Shown: positions 34,611-42,825 of the stretch, piece after piece | Position numbering within the stretch: position 1 is the stretch's first letter | Layout of the letters: every line of letters begins with the position of its first letter | Source: Thioalkalivibrio sp. | GTDB taxonomy: Bacteria > Pseudomonadota > Gammaproteobacteria > Ectothiorhodospirales > Ectothiorhodospiraceae | Direction: 5' to 3' | Assembly (NCBI GenBank): GCA_007116035.1 | Contig: SKJG01000026.1 | Span: 1-42,825, forward strand | Length of the DNA: 42,825 bases | The notes under the pieces: model-generated | Told to the model about the DNA's origin: nothing | Databases searched by the model: none | The model's input: the letters and a program-made list of their open reading frames with translations, nothing else | Translations under genes and position numbers: made by a program

Positions 34611-36443
34611 TCAGGCCTCGATTTCGATCAGGGCGTCGTCCGGGTTCGCGGCCTGACCCTTGGTCACGTTGACGGTCTTGACCGTGCCGCTGATCGGGGC
34701 CGGAATCTCGGATTCCATCTTCATCGCTTCGATTACCAGCACCGGGTCGCCGGCTGTGACCTCCTGGCCCTCGCTGACCAGAACGTCGATCACGGTTCCG
34801 GGCATCGAGGTCGTGACGTCGCCGGGACGGGTGGCGCGGCGCGGACCGGACTTGCGGGTGCGCTTGCCGCCATCGCCGCTTGCCGCTGCTCCGGGGGTGA
34901 CATCGATTTCCTCCAGCGTCTCGAGCAGGACCTCCTCGGGCAAACCGTCGACCGTCACGTAGAGCGGCCGGGAATCCTCGCGGCGGTGGCCGCTGCCGGT
35001 GACCTTGATGTGATAGGTCTCGCCGTGGAAGGTGACATTGAACTCCACCGGGGCCGGACAGCCCTCGGCGGTGGAGGCCTGCGGTGGATTCAGGGGTTCC
35101 GGGAGCAGGGTGCCTTCAAGACGTTGCTGCAGGAACTGGCGCCCGACCTCCGGGAACAGCGCATAGGTGAGCACGTCCTCTTCGTTCAGTGCGAGGTCGC
35201 CGATTTCCACGCGCAAACTGTCCATTTCCGGTGCGATGCGGTCCGCGGGGCGGCAGTCCAGAACCTCGGCATTGCCGATGGCCTTGCCGCGGATGATCGG
35301 GTTGACCGGGCCCGGCGTCTTGCCGTAGTGGCCCATCAGGTAGTGCTTGACCTCGTTGGTGATGACCTTGTAGCGCTCTCCGGCAAGCACGTTCATCACC
35401 GCCTGGGTGCCGACGATCTGCGAGGTCGGCGTGACCAGTGGCGGGTAGCCGAGATCCTCGCGGACGGTTGGGATCTCCAGCAGGACGGCCTCGAACTTGT
35501 CCAGCGCATCCTGATCGCGCAGCTGGTTGGCGAGGTTGGAGATCATGCCGCCGGGTACCTGGTTGACCAGAACCCGCGTGTCCACGCCCGTGTAGTCGCT
35601 CTCGAAGCGCGCGTACTTCTTGCGCACCTCGCGGAAGTAGCTGCTGATCTCCTGCAGTGCCTCCAGGTCGAGCCCCGTATCGAAGCGGGTGCCGGCCAGG
35701 GCCGCCACCAGGCTCTCCGTCGGAGGATGGCTGGTGCCGCCGGCGAAGGCGGAGATGGCCGTCTCGATGTGGCGGCAGCCGGCCTCGATGGCCTGCCATT
35801 GGCACAGCTCGGACAGGCCCGAGGTCGCGTGGGCGTGCAGGTGGATGGGCACGTCGACCGCCTCGACCAGGTCGCCGACCAGTTCGCGGGTCGCGTTCGG
35901 GGTCAGCAGGCCGGCCATGTCCTTGATCGCGATGCTCTGCGCGCCCATCGCCACCATCTCGCGTGCCATGGCCACGAACTGGCGGGCGGTATGCACCGGA
36001 CTGGTCGTGTAGCAGATCGTGCCCTGGGCATGGGCCCCGGCTTCGCGGGTGGCCTCGATCGCCACGCGCAGGTTACGCACGTCGTTCATCGCATCGAAGA
36101 TGCGGAAGATCCCGATGCCGCCCTCGGCGCTGCGCTGCACGAAGCTGCGCACGACGTCGTCGGCGTAGTGGCGGTAGCCGAGCAGGTTCTGGCCGCGCAG
36201 TAGCATCTGCAGCGGCGTGTTGGGAAGGGCCGCCTTGAGCCGCTGCAGGCGCTCCCAGGGATCTTCCTTCAGGAACCGCACGCAGGCATCGAAGGTGGCG
36301 CCGCCCCAGGCCTCCAGAGAATGGAAGCCGATGCGGTCCAGTTGCGGACAGATCGGCAGCATGTCCTCGGTCCGCAGGCGGGTGGCGATCAGGCTCTGGT
36401 GGCCGTCGCGCAGGGTGACGTCGGTAATGTGTACTCGGCTCAT
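34611..36443 (-). CDS. pycB: Pyruvate carboxylase subunit B (oxaloacetate decarboxylase alpha-like, biotinylated)
   Basis: A 610-residue protein with a carboxyltransferase domain (residues ~1-300), a conserved linker domain and a biotinyl domain at the C-terminus. VTLRDGHQSL starts the TIM barrel, IAIKDMAGLL holds the catalytic Lys that is carbamylated in relatives, IHLHAHATSG carries the metal-binding His pair, and EAMKMES holds biotinylated Lys575. No membrane subunits OadB or OadG are nearby, but a biotin carboxylase gene is. It is therefore most likely the B subunit of two-part pyruvate carboxylase making oxaloacetate. AGGATCACCCC precedes the start; the gap from pycA is 9 nt. Confidence 0.9.
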   Translation of the reverse strand: MSRVHITDVTLRDGHQSLIATRLRTEDMLPICPQLDRIGFHSLEAWGGATFDACVRFLKEDPWERLQRLKAALPNTPLQMLLRGQNLLGYRHYADDVVRSFVQRSAEGGIGIFRIFDAMNDVRNLRVAIEATREAGAHAQGTICYTTSPVHTARQFVAMAREMVAMGAQSIAIKDMAGLLTPNATRELVGDLVEAVDVPIHLHAHATSGLSELCQWQAIEAGCRHIETAISAFAGGTSHPPTESLVAALAGTRFDTGLDLEALQEISSYFREVRKKYARFESDYTGVDTRVLVNQVPGGMISNLANQLRDQDALDKFEAVLLEIPTVREDLGYPPLVTPTSQIVGTQAVMNVLAGERYKVITNEVKHYLMGHYGKTPGPVNPIIRGKAIGNAEVLDCRPADRIAPEMDSLRVEIGDLALNEEDVLTYALFPEVGRQFLQQRLEGTLLPEPLNPPQASTAEGCPAPVEFNVTFHGETYHIKVTGSGHRREDSRPLYVTVDGLPEEVLLETLEEIDVTPGAAASGDGGKRTRKSGPRRATRPGDVTTSMPGTVIDVLVSEGQEVTAGDPVLVIEAMKMESEIPAPISGTVKTVNVTKGQAANPDDALIEIEA

Positions 36444-36452
36444 GGGGTGATC

Positions 36453-37877
36453 CTAAAGACCGTGGTGGGCAGCCAGGGCGGCGGCGATGACGACTGCGAG
36501 GTTGCGGTTGGGGCGGGCCTCGTGGACCTGGGTCAACTCCGGATGCGCGCCGATGAAGCCGGTGTCGAAGACGCCGGTACGGAACTCCGGATGGTTCAGG
36601 ATCGCCAGGTGGTAGGGAATCGTGGTCTTGACCCCGTAGACGCCGATGTCGCGCAGGGCGCGGTCGGCTCGGGCGAGCAGCAGGTCCCAGTCCAGCGCCC
36701 AGCAGATGAGCTTGGCGCACATGGAGTCGTAGTGCGGGGGGATCTGGTAGCCGGTGTAGATCGCGCCGTCGGTACGGATTCCGGGGCCGCCCGGAGCGAA
36801 GTAGCGGGTGATGCGCCCGAAGCTTGGCAGGAAGTCGTTTTCGGGGTCCTCGGCGTTGATGCGGAACTCCATCGCATAGCCGCGCCGGGTGATGTCCTCC
36901 TGCCGGTAACGCAGGGGCAGGCCGGCCGCCACGCGCAACTGCTCCTGCACGATATCGACCCCGGTGATCATCTCCGTGATCGGATGTTCAACTTGAAGAC
37001 GTGTGTTCATCTCCATGAAATAGAACGATCCGTCGTGGTCCATCAGGAACTCGACGGTGCCCGCGTTCTCGTATTTGACCGCGCGCGCTGCGGTCACCGC
37101 GGCCTCGCAGACGAAAGCGCGCTGTTCCTCGGACAGCTGCGGCGACGGTGCGATCTCGATCAGTTTCTGGTGCCGGCGCTGGATCGAGCAGTCGCGCTCG
37201 AACAGGTGGGTGACGTTGCCGTGACTGTCGGCGAGAATCTGCACCTCGATGTGGCGCGGATTGACGATCGCCTTTTCGAGGAAGATGTCGGTGCTGCCGA
37301 AGGCGCGGGTCGCCTCGGAACGTACGCGATCGAAGTTGCGCCGCAGGCTGTCGGGATCGGTGCACAGCCGGATGCCGCGCCCGCCGCCGCCGTTGGTGGC
37401 CTTCAGCATCACCGGATAACCAACCTTCTCGGCAACGGGCAGGGCGGCCTCGACGTCCGCGAGGTTGCCATCCGATCCCGGGACGACCGGTACGCCGGCT
37501 GCAATCATCGCGGCGCGGGCCGCCACCTTGTCGCCCATGCTGCGGATCACTGCTGCCGAAGGCCCGACAAACCGGATCCCGCGCGCCGCGCAGGCCGCTG
37601 CAAAGTCGGGGTTTTCGGACAGGAAGCCGTAGCCGGGATGGGCCGCGTCACAGCCGGCGGCACGGGCTACGTTGATCAGCCGGTGCATGTTCAGGTAGCC
37701 GCCCATCGTATCCGGCCCGATCGAGTAGGCCTCGTCGGCCTTCTTTACATGCAGGGCGTGCCGGTCGGCATCGGTGAAGACGGCGACCGAGGTGATGCCC
37801 ATCTCCGCGCAGGCACGGATGAGGCGCACGGCGATCTCGCCGCGGTTGGCAATGAGCAGTTTGCGGATCGGGAGCAC
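36453..37877 (-). CDS. pycA: Pyruvate carboxylase subunit A (biotin carboxylase)
   Basis: A 474-residue ATP-grasp enzyme that carboxylates the biotin on its partner. IRKLLIANRGEIAVRLIRAC begins it; HPGYGFLSEN, the glycine-rich ATP loop KATNGGGGRGIRL, and FYFMEMNTRLQVEHPITEMI are biotin carboxylase motifs. It could be confused with AccC of acetyl-CoA carboxylase, but the adjacent carboxyltransferase/biotin gene identifies it as the PycA type. The start is GTG at 37877 with AAGGACTCAGGGC before it. The operon order is pycA-pycB-maf. The divergent promoter of yceD lies about 80 nt upstream. Confidence 0.9.
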   Translation of the reverse strand: MLPIRKLLIANRGEIAVRLIRACAEMGITSVAVFTDADRHALHVKKADEAYSIGPDTMGGYLNMHRLINVARAAGCDAAHPGYGFLSENPDFAAACAARGIRFVGPSAAVIRSMGDKVAARAAMIAAGVPVVPGSDGNLADVEAALPVAEKVGYPVMLKATNGGGGRGIRLCTDPDSLRRNFDRVRSEATRAFGSTDIFLEKAIVNPRHIEVQILADSHGNVTHLFERDCSIQRRHQKLIEIAPSPQLSEEQRAFVCEAAVTAARAVKYENAGTVEFLMDHDGSFYFMEMNTRLQVEHPITEMITGVDIVQEQLRVAAGLPLRYRQEDITRRGYAMEFRINAEDPENDFLPSFGRITRYFAPGGPGIRTDGAIYTGYQIPPHYDSMCAKLICWALDWDLLLARADRALRDIGVYGVKTTIPYHLAILNHPEFRTGVFDTGFIGAHPELTQVHEARPNRNLAVVIAAALAAHHGL

Positions 37878-37955
37878 GCCCTGAGTCCTTTCGAGGATGT
37901 TGATCGCCCAGTATCGGCAAGGCTTCTCGTCGCTGCAAGTAAACCTCTGTTCGCT

Positions 37956-37984
37956 TTGACAGAAAACCCTGGCGCGGGTATATT
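37956..37984 (+). promoter_or_regulatory. Near-consensus sigma-70 promoter of the yceD-rpmF operon
   Basis: TTGACA (37956-37961) and TATATT (37979-37984) are separated by exactly 17 nt. Transcription should start near 37990-37992, only 5-7 nt before the yceD ATG at 37997. Confidence 0.8.
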
Positions 37985-37996
37985 CCGCGCCCTTGT

Positions 37997-38506
37997 ATGA
38001 GCCGCATTCCTGTTTCCCTGGATCCCTTCGTTCCCCGCGCCCTGCGCCAGCGGTGGGAAGGGGAACTTGGGGGCGATGAACTGCCGCGAGTCCGTGCCGC
38101 CGCGCTGGAAGGGTCGCCGATTTCGGTTCGGGTCGGCTTGAGCGTCGTGCAGGGCGCCCTCGGAGAGATCCGATTTCAGGGTACGATCACCGGCGCGATC
38201 AGTCAGCAGTGTCAGCGTTGCCTACAGCCGATGACATGGCGTTTCCGCCTGGAACCGGACGTGGTCCTGGTCGATCCGGCTGGCCCGCCGCCGGCGCTGG
38301 GAGACGACCAGGAGATGCTCGAATTGGGACCGGAGGGTCTGCGGCCCGCCGAGTTCGTCGAGGAGGAGATCCTCCTGGCGTTGCCGCTGTCGCCCAGGCA
38401 CCAAGAATGCCAGGCGCGTCTGCCGCACGAGTTTGAGGCGGGGAGCGGCGATCGGGATGCCGAGAACCCGTTCGCCGTTCTGCAGGAACTGCGAAAGAAT
38501 CGCTGA
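37997..38506 (+). CDS. yceD: YceD (DUF177) family, 23S rRNA accumulation protein
   Basis: A 169-residue protein containing [26 protein letters not shown] with a later Cys, and the C-terminal [12 protein letters not shown]. This is the YceD/DUF177 pattern, which in E. coli is linked to 23S rRNA processing or stability. The CxxC with further Cys may bind a metal. The gene precedes rpmF, the usual order. No Shine-Dalgarno is present before the ATG, and a near-perfect promoter lies so close that the message may be almost leaderless. Confidence 0.93.
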   Translation: MSRIPVSLDPFVPRALRQRWEGELGGDELPRVRAAALEGSPISVRVGLSVVQGALGEIRFQGTITGAISQQCQRCLQPMTWRFRLEPDVVLVDPAGPPPALGDDQEMLELGPEGLRPAEFVEEEILLALPLSPRHQECQARLPHEFEAGSGDRDAENPFAVLQELRKNR

Positions 38507-38571
38507 CGCGCGCGCTCGAAACCTTATACACTGCGCCCGGAATTTGGAATTCAGGATACTGGAGAAGCACC

Positions 38572-38769
38572 ATGGCCGTTCAACAAGCCCGTATGACCCC
38601 TTCGAAGCGCGGCATGCGCCGTTCGCATGACGCCCTCAAGGGTGCCACCCTCTCGATCGAACCGACCACCGGGGAAGTTCATCGCCGGCACCACGTGTCG
38701 CCCGATGGCTTCTATCGTGGGCGCCAGGTCATCCAGAAGGATGTGGCGGTCGAAGACGACGAGGATTGA
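38572..38769 (+). CDS. rpmF: 50S ribosomal protein L32
   Basis: A 65-residue basic protein starting [20 protein letters not shown], with the [20 protein letters not shown] segment of bacterial L32. L32 sits near the peptidyl-transferase region of the large subunit. The zinc-binding Cys found in some L32 proteins are absent, so it is the Cys-free form. The start ATG follows CTGGAGAAGCACC. It lies 65 nt after yceD and ahead of plsX, the standard order. Confidence 0.97.
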   Translation: MAVQQARMTPSKRGMRRSHDALKGATLSIEPTTGEVHRRHHVSPDGFYRGRQVIQKDVAVEDDED

Positions 38770-39019
38770 TCCACCAGTCCAGGTCTTTGTCACGGGCCGC
38801 GGGACGCGTCGTTCCGTGGCCCATTCACGTCGGGTCAATCCCCGCATGCCGCGCGCTGGGCTCGGCTGGGTCTAGTCGTCCGACCCCGTCACCCGCTCCG
38901 CTGTATTTGTTCGCCCGCGCCTGCTTGGTCGGGTTGCGCCCGCAGGCCGGAAGCGCCACCGGGCGGGCGAATGCGCGGGTGCTCCGGATCATGCGGAAAT
39001 AGAGCAGGTCGCGATCGGC

Positions 39020-40048
39020 ATGAATCACAGGTACACCATTGCGCTGGACGTGATGAGCGGAGACCACGGGGCCTCCGTCATCATGCCGGCCGCCCTCGCG
39101 GCGCTGGGTGAGACTGCGGACATCGGGTTGCTCCTGGTCGGCGACGAGGCGGTGATCGCGGCTCACATGCGCCATTGGTCGGAGAAGGCCCGGTCGCGTA
39201 CCCAGGTCGTGCACGCCTCGCAGACGGTCGGCATGGAGGAACTTCCCGCGGTGGCCCTGCGGAACAAGAAGGATTCCTCCATGCGCAGGGCCATCGATCT
39301 GGTGAAGCTGGGAAGCGCCGACGCCTGCGTCAGCGCCGGCAACACTGGGGCGCTGATGGCCACCGCGCGCTATGTGCTAAAGACGCTGCCCGGCATTGAC
39401 CGGCCGGCGATTGCCACCGCCCTGCCTTCCTTGTTCGGTCACACGCATATGCTGGACCTCGGTGCCAACATCGACGTCGAGGCCGCCCACCTGTACCAAT
39501 TCGCGGTGATGGGCTCAGTCCTCGTGACGGCCATCGACGGGGTGGAATCGCCCCGGGTCGGTCTGCTGAACATCGGTTCCGAGGCCATGAAGGGCAATGA
39601 CCGTGTCCGTGAGGCGGCCCACCTGCTGGAAAAGTCTTCGTTGAACTACATCGGTTTCGTTGAGGGCAACGACGTGTATTGCAGCGACGTCGATGTCGTC
39701 GTCTGCGACGGGTTTGTCGGCAACGTCGCGCTGAAGACCAGCGAGGGCGTGGCCCGGATGATCGCCGACAACATCAAGATGGAATTCAAGCGCAACTGGC
39801 TCACGCGCCTGCGTGGGCTGGTGGCGCTGCCAGTACTGAACCGTTTCCGCAACCGCATCGACCCCCGGCGCTACAACGGTGCTTCGCTGCTCGGTCTGCA
39901 GGGGATCGTCATCAAGAGCCACGGCGGCGCCGACGAACTCGCATTCCAGAATGCGGTCCGGATCGCGCGCAAGGAGGTCGAGGCCAACGTGCCGCAGCGC
40001 ATCGACAAGCAGCTCGGACGTATGTTGCGCCAGGAGGTGGAAGTGTGA
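39020..40048 (+). CDS. plsX: Phosphate acyltransferase PlsX
   Basis: A 342-residue enzyme that makes acyl-phosphate from acyl-ACP for the first step of phospholipid synthesis. [14 protein letters not shown] is the N-terminal motif; most PlsX proteins have DAMGGD, here [31 protein letters not shown] and the C-terminal region are typical. The 250 bases between rpmF and this gene carry no other gene I recognise. The ribosome binding site is weak (AGCAGG, 13 nt away). The stop overlaps the fabH start. Confidence 0.95.
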   Translation: MNHRYTIALDVMSGDHGASVIMPAALAALGETADIGLLLVGDEAVIAAHMRHWSEKARSRTQVVHASQTVGMEELPAVALRNKKDSSMRRAIDLVKLGSADACVSAGNTGALMATARYVLKTLPGIDRPAIATALPSLFGHTHMLDLGANIDVEAAHLYQFAVMGSVLVTAIDGVESPRVGLLNIGSEAMKGNDRVREAAHLLEKSSLNYIGFVEGNDVYCSDVDVVVCDGFVGNVALKTSEGVARMIADNIKMEFKRNWLTRLRGLVALPVLNRFRNRIDPRRYNGASLLGLQGIVIKSHGGADELAFQNAVRIARKEVEANVPQRIDKQLGRMLRQEVEV

Positions 40049-41001
40049 GCTTTTCACGTATCACGGGTACCGGAGGCTACCTGCCGGAGGGCATTCTGAC
40101 CAATGCCGACCTGGAGAAGATGATCGATACCACCGATGAGTGGATCTTCGATCGCACCGGGATCCGGGTTCGGCACATCGCGGCACCCGGCGAGACGACT
40201 TCCGACCTGGCGCTGCATGCCTCGCGCCAGGCACTGGATGCCGCCGGGTTGCGTGCAGCCGATCTGGACATGATTCTGGTCGCCACCACGACCCCGGATC
40301 AGATCTTTCCCAGTACCGCATGCCTGCTGCAGGCCAAGCTGGGCGTGGGTGGCTGCCCGGCCTTCGATCTGCAGGCCGTCTGCAGCGGGTTCGTGTTTGC
40401 CTTGGCCACGGCGGATCAGTTCATCCGCGGCGGCCAGTGCCGACACGTCCTGGTGGTGGGCGCCGAAACCCTTTCGCGCATCACCGACTACACCGACCGC
40501 GGTAACTGCATCCTCTGGGGCGACGGCGCGGGTGCCGTGATCCTCTCGCGTTCGGAGGAGCCGGGTGTGATCTCGACCCATCTGCATGCCGACGGCGCCC
40601 ATCGCGCGTTGCTCGAGGTGCCGGGCGGGGTGTCGCGCAACGACGTCGCGGACACCAAGATCCGGATGGAAGGTCGCGCGGTCTTCCGGGTCGCGGTCAA
40701 CACGCTGGACCAGATCGTGGACGAGACCCTGGCGCACAACGGCATTAGCAAGTCCGAGCTGGACTGGCTGGTCCCGCACCAGGCCAACATCCGGATCATC
40801 CAGGCGACCGCGAAGAAGCTGGCGATGTCGATGGACAACGTCGTGGTCACGATGGATACCCATGGCAACACCTCCGCCGCCTCCATCCCGCTGGCACTGG
40901 ATGTCGCCGTGCGCGACGGACGCATCAAGCCGGGCGAACTGATCCTGACCGAAGCCTTCGGCGGCGGCTTCACCTGGGGCGCCGCCCTAATCCGCATGTA
41001 A
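40045..41001 (+). CDS. fabH: Beta-ketoacyl-ACP synthase III FabH
   Basis: A 318-residue condensing enzyme that starts fatty acid synthesis from acetyl-CoA and malonyl-ACP. The triad is complete: Cys113 in LQAVCSGF, His245 in [10 protein letters not shown] and Asn275 in HGNTSAAS. The start is GTG at 40045, overlapping the plsX stop in GTGA fashion, with CAGGAGGTGGAA before it. The frame is open far upstream but overlaps plsX there. A large palindromic repeat starts right after the stop. Confidence 0.97.
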   Translation: MSFSRITGTGGYLPEGILTNADLEKMIDTTDEWIFDRTGIRVRHIAAPGETTSDLALHASRQALDAAGLRAADLDMILVATTTPDQIFPSTACLLQAKLGVGGCPAFDLQAVCSGFVFALATADQFIRGGQCRHVLVVGAETLSRITDYTDRGNCILWGDGAGAVILSRSEEPGVISTHLHADGAHRALLEVPGGVSRNDVADTKIRMEGRAVFRVAVNTLDQIVDETLAHNGISKSELDWLVPHQANIRIIQATAKKLAMSMDNVVVTMDTHGNTSAASIPLALDVAVRDGRIKPGELILTEAFGGGFTWGAALIRM

Positions 41002-41069
41002 CCCCGTAGAAGCGACCTCTGGTCGCGATCCCCCGCGCCGGATCGCGGCTGGAAGCCGCTCCTACGGGG
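41002..41069. repeat. Large palindromic repeat directly after fabH
   Basis: Outer arms CCCCGTAG and CTACGGGG, then AGCG/CGCT and the pair CGCGATC/GATCGCG form a long stem-loop with two inner hairpins (ACCTCTGGT and GCTGGAAGC). It begins one base after the fabH stop and could also act as a transcript end or stabiliser. It is related in design to the type A repeat (GTAGGAG...CTCCTAC) but differs in sequence. Confidence 0.75.
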
Positions 41070-41137
41070 TGGTTTGGATTGGTCACAGGGCTTCGGGCGC
41101 GCTACCCTTCGTCAAGTTCGCTAACAAAAAACACCAA

Positions 41138-41602
41138 ATGGCGCGAGAAATCGAACGCAAGTTTCTGTTAAAGCACGATGGATGGCGCTCGTCCGTGCAC
41201 GAATCGCGGACGCTGCGGCAGGGCTATCTGTGCGGGAACACGCGCGCCTCGGTGCGTGTCCGCATTGACGGGGATCGGGCCAACCTCAACATCAAGAGCG
41301 CCACCCTCGGCGTCGAGCGGCTGGAGTTCGAATACCCGATTCCCCCCGAGCAGGCCCGGGTGCTGCTCTCGGAACTCTGCGGCGAGGTCGTCGAGAAGAC
41401 GCGCCACGAGGTCAGGCACGAAAGCCACCTCTGGGAGATCGACGAGTTCGCCGGCGACAACGCGGGCCTGATCGTCGCCGAGATCGAGCTGGAAGACGCC
41501 GACGAGGCCTTCGCCCGGCCGGACTGGCTGGGGGCGGAGGTGTCGGACGACCCACGCTACTACAACAGCGAACTCGCACGGCACCCGTACTCGCAGTGGT
41601 AA
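41138..41602 (+). CDS. CYTH-domain triphosphate tunnel protein
   Basis: A 154-residue protein starting MAREIERKFLL. EIERK is the ExExK signature of CYTH/triphosphate tunnel enzymes, which bind long-chain phosphates with metal ions; bacterial members often hydrolyse inorganic triphosphate. ASVRVRIDGDRANLNIKSAT, LEFEYPIP and AEIELEDADEAF supply the other acidic and basic strands. The ATG at 41138 has no Shine-Dalgarno (AACAAAAAACACCAA precedes it); a start at 41069 is possible but lacks homology. Its stop overlaps the start of the next gene. Confidence 0.88.
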   Translation: MAREIERKFLLKHDGWRSSVHESRTLRQGYLCGNTRASVRVRIDGDRANLNIKSATLGVERLEFEYPIPPEQARVLLSELCGEVVEKTRHEVRHESHLWEIDEFAGDNAGLIVAEIELEDADEAFARPDWLGAEVSDDPRYYNSELARHPYSQW

Positions 41603-42234
41603 ACGACATATCGACCTTCGACCCGGCCTGTGTGTGCTGCCCGCGGCTCGCCGGGCACCTCGCTGCGGTCCGGCGCGACCATCCCGGCTACCATGCCGCG
41701 CCCGTCGCGCCGTTCGGACCCGCCAATGCCCCGCTGCTGATCGTCGGCCTGGCACCGGGTATGCACGGCGCCAACGCGACCGGGCGGCCCTTCACCGGCG
41801 ATCATGCCGGCATCCTTCTGTACCGCACCCTGCACGCCTTCGGTTTCTCGAATCAGGCTGACGCGGTCGCGCCCGACGATGGGCTGGTCTTGAAGGACTG
41901 CCGGGTGACCAACGCCGTCAAGTGCCTGCCGCCGCAGAACAAGCCGACGCCGGCCGAGATCCGCACCTGCAATGGCTTCCTGGCCGCGGAGATCGATGCC
42001 GTGGCCCCGCGGGTCATCCTGGCCCTGGGCCGTATCGCCCACGACGCGGTATTGCGTGCCCAGGGCCTTGCGCTCGCGGCGTACCCCTTCGCCCACGGCG
42101 CCGAGCACGACCTGGGGCAGGGGCGGCGGCTGTTCGACTCCTACCACTGCTCGCGCTACAACACCCAGACCCGCCGCCTGACGACCGCGATGTTCGACGA
42201 ATTGTTCCGGGAGATCCGCGCCCGGTTATCCTGA
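41596..42234 (+). CDS. Uracil-DNA glycosylase, family 5 (UdgB-like)
   Basis: A 212-residue DNA repair enzyme that removes uracil or other deaminated bases. The active-site motif is [20 protein letters not shown], and the second motif [15 protein letters not shown] is the family-5 form. Cys residues at the N-terminus ([10 protein letters not shown]), in [12 protein letters not shown] and in SYHCS can supply a [4Fe-4S] cluster as in families 4 and 5. The start is GTG at 41596, overlapping the CYTH gene by seven bases. uvrC starts 5 nt after its stop, so repair genes are grouped. Confidence 0.9.
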   Translation: MVNDISTFDPACVCCPRLAGHLAAVRRDHPGYHAAPVAPFGPANAPLLIVGLAPGMHGANATGRPFTGDHAGILLYRTLHAFGFSNQADAVAPDDGLVLKDCRVTNAVKCLPPQNKPTPAEIRTCNGFLAAEIDAVAPRVILALGRIAHDAVLRAQGLALAAYPFAHGAEHDLGQGRRLFDSYHCSRYNTQTRRLTTAMFDELFREIRARLS

Positions 42235-42238
42235 CCGC

Positions 42239-42825
42239 ATGAGCGATACCGCGCCCGCGTTCGATCACAAGGCCTTTCTGAAGACCTGCACACCGGCGCC
42301 CGGCGTCTACCAGATGCTGGACGATGCCGGTACCGTGCTCTACGTCGGCAAGGCGAACAGCCTGCGCAAACGCATCGCGAGTTACTTCCGCACGGCCGGC
42401 GAGCGCAGCCCGAAGACCCGCGCCATGGTCGCGCAGATCGCCGACATCCGCGTCGCGGTGACGCAGACGGAGGCCGAGGCCCTGCTGCTCGAGGCGAACC
42501 TGATCAAGCGCCACCGGCCGCGCTACAACATCCTCCTGCGGGATGACAAGAGTTATCCCTATATCTATGTTTCCAATCACGACTACCCCCGGCTTGGCTT
42601 CCATCGCGGGACCCGGAAAAAGGGCGTGCGCTACTTCGGTCCGTACCCTTCGACGGTCGCGGTGCGCGATACCCTAAACCTCCTGCAGAAGCTCTTCCTC
42701 GTGCGTCAGTGCGAGGACAGCGTGTTCGCCCATCGCAGCCGGCCCTGCCTGCAGCACCAGATTGGTCGCTGCACCGCGCCCTGTGTCGGCCTGATCGATC
42801 CGGACGAATACGCGGCCGACGTCGA
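42239..42825 (+). CDS. uvrC: Excinuclease ABC subunit C (partial, C-terminus outside window)
   Basis: The first ~195 residues of UvrC, the nuclease subunit of nucleotide excision repair. The N-terminal GIY-YIG domain is visible ([20 protein letters not shown] then LRKRIASYF), followed by [20 protein letters not shown] and the typical [11 protein letters not shown] and [11 protein letters not shown] blocks, then the [15 protein letters not shown] Cys-rich segment. The start ATG at 42239 overlaps nothing and is 5 nt from the UDG stop. The gene runs off the right edge. Confidence 0.97.
   Translation, partial: MSDTAPAFDHKAFLKTCTPAPGVYQMLDDAGTVLYVGKANSLRKRIASYFRTAGERSPKTRAMVAQIADIRVAVTQTEAEALLLEANLIKRHRPRYNILLRDDKSYPYIYVSNHDYPRLGFHRGTRKKGVRYFGPYPSTVAVRDTLNLLQKLFLVRQCEDSVFAHRSRPCLQHQIGRCTAPCVGLIDPDEYAADV

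Noticed and set aside
36321-38000. A 559-codon plus-strand open frame opposite pycA
   Set aside because: Same antisense artefact; the biotin carboxylase on the minus strand has all its motifs.

Overview
This is a GC-rich chromosomal segment, most likely from a gammaproteobacterium. The yceD-rpmF-plsX-fabH block with a yceF-type maf gene nearby is typical of that class. A Gly/Tyr-rich exported protein that resembles sulfur globule proteins suggests a sulfur oxidiser, perhaps of the Ectothiorhodospiraceae/Chromatiales. That assignment is inference. I saw no rRNA, tRNA, CRISPR array or intact insertion sequence.

Layout. 1-5.1 kb: a DUF6671 gene cut by the window edge, an orphan ParA-type ATPase, a DUF4242 protein and PEP carboxylase. 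5.7-8.4 kb: a c-type cytochrome, then two L,D-transpeptidases on either side of a Braun-type alanine-zipper lipoprotein. 8.8-10.9 kb: a chimeric gene relic, a PQQ-type sugar dehydrogenase and a small unknown gene. 11.3-15.3 kb: pyruvate kinase, exported MsrA and an FAD oxidoreductase. 15.4-22.6 kb: one tightly coupled minus-strand operon for a peptide-type ABC importer. Its solute-binding protein appears to have its two halves in swapped order. 23.1-25.2 kb: a lipase-like lipoprotein and an SH3 protein. 25.5-27.1 kb: a decayed nitrate-assimilation locus (NIT-domain regulator, nrtA and the C-terminus of nasA), with the leader terminator still visible. 27.4-32.6 kb: DsrE-family protein, KatG, an EAL-HDOD protein and a HIT protein. 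33.0-33.4 kb: the sulfur-globule-like gene, flanked on both sides by the same two intergenic repeat types. 34.0-37.9 kb: a two-subunit pyruvate carboxylase operon ending in maf. 38.0-41.0 kb: the divergent yceD-rpmF-plsX-fabH block. 41.1-42.8 kb: a CYTH phosphatase, a family-5 uracil-DNA glycosylase and the start of uvrC.

How it fits together. Three enzymes of the PEP-pyruvate-oxaloacetate node (Ppc, Pyk, PycAB) lie within 36 kb, next to the start of fatty acid and phospholipid synthesis. Cell-envelope functions recur: peptidoglycan cross-linking, a peptidoglycan-anchored lipoprotein, exported MsrA and KatG. Long palindromic repeats of at least three types sit between genes, and two types occur in several copies within the window. 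The most unusual items are the permuted binding protein, the nitrate-locus graveyard, the formate-dehydrogenase/outer-membrane chimera and the repeat-flanked sulfur-globule-like gene. I found no clear candidate for a wholly new defence or mobile system.
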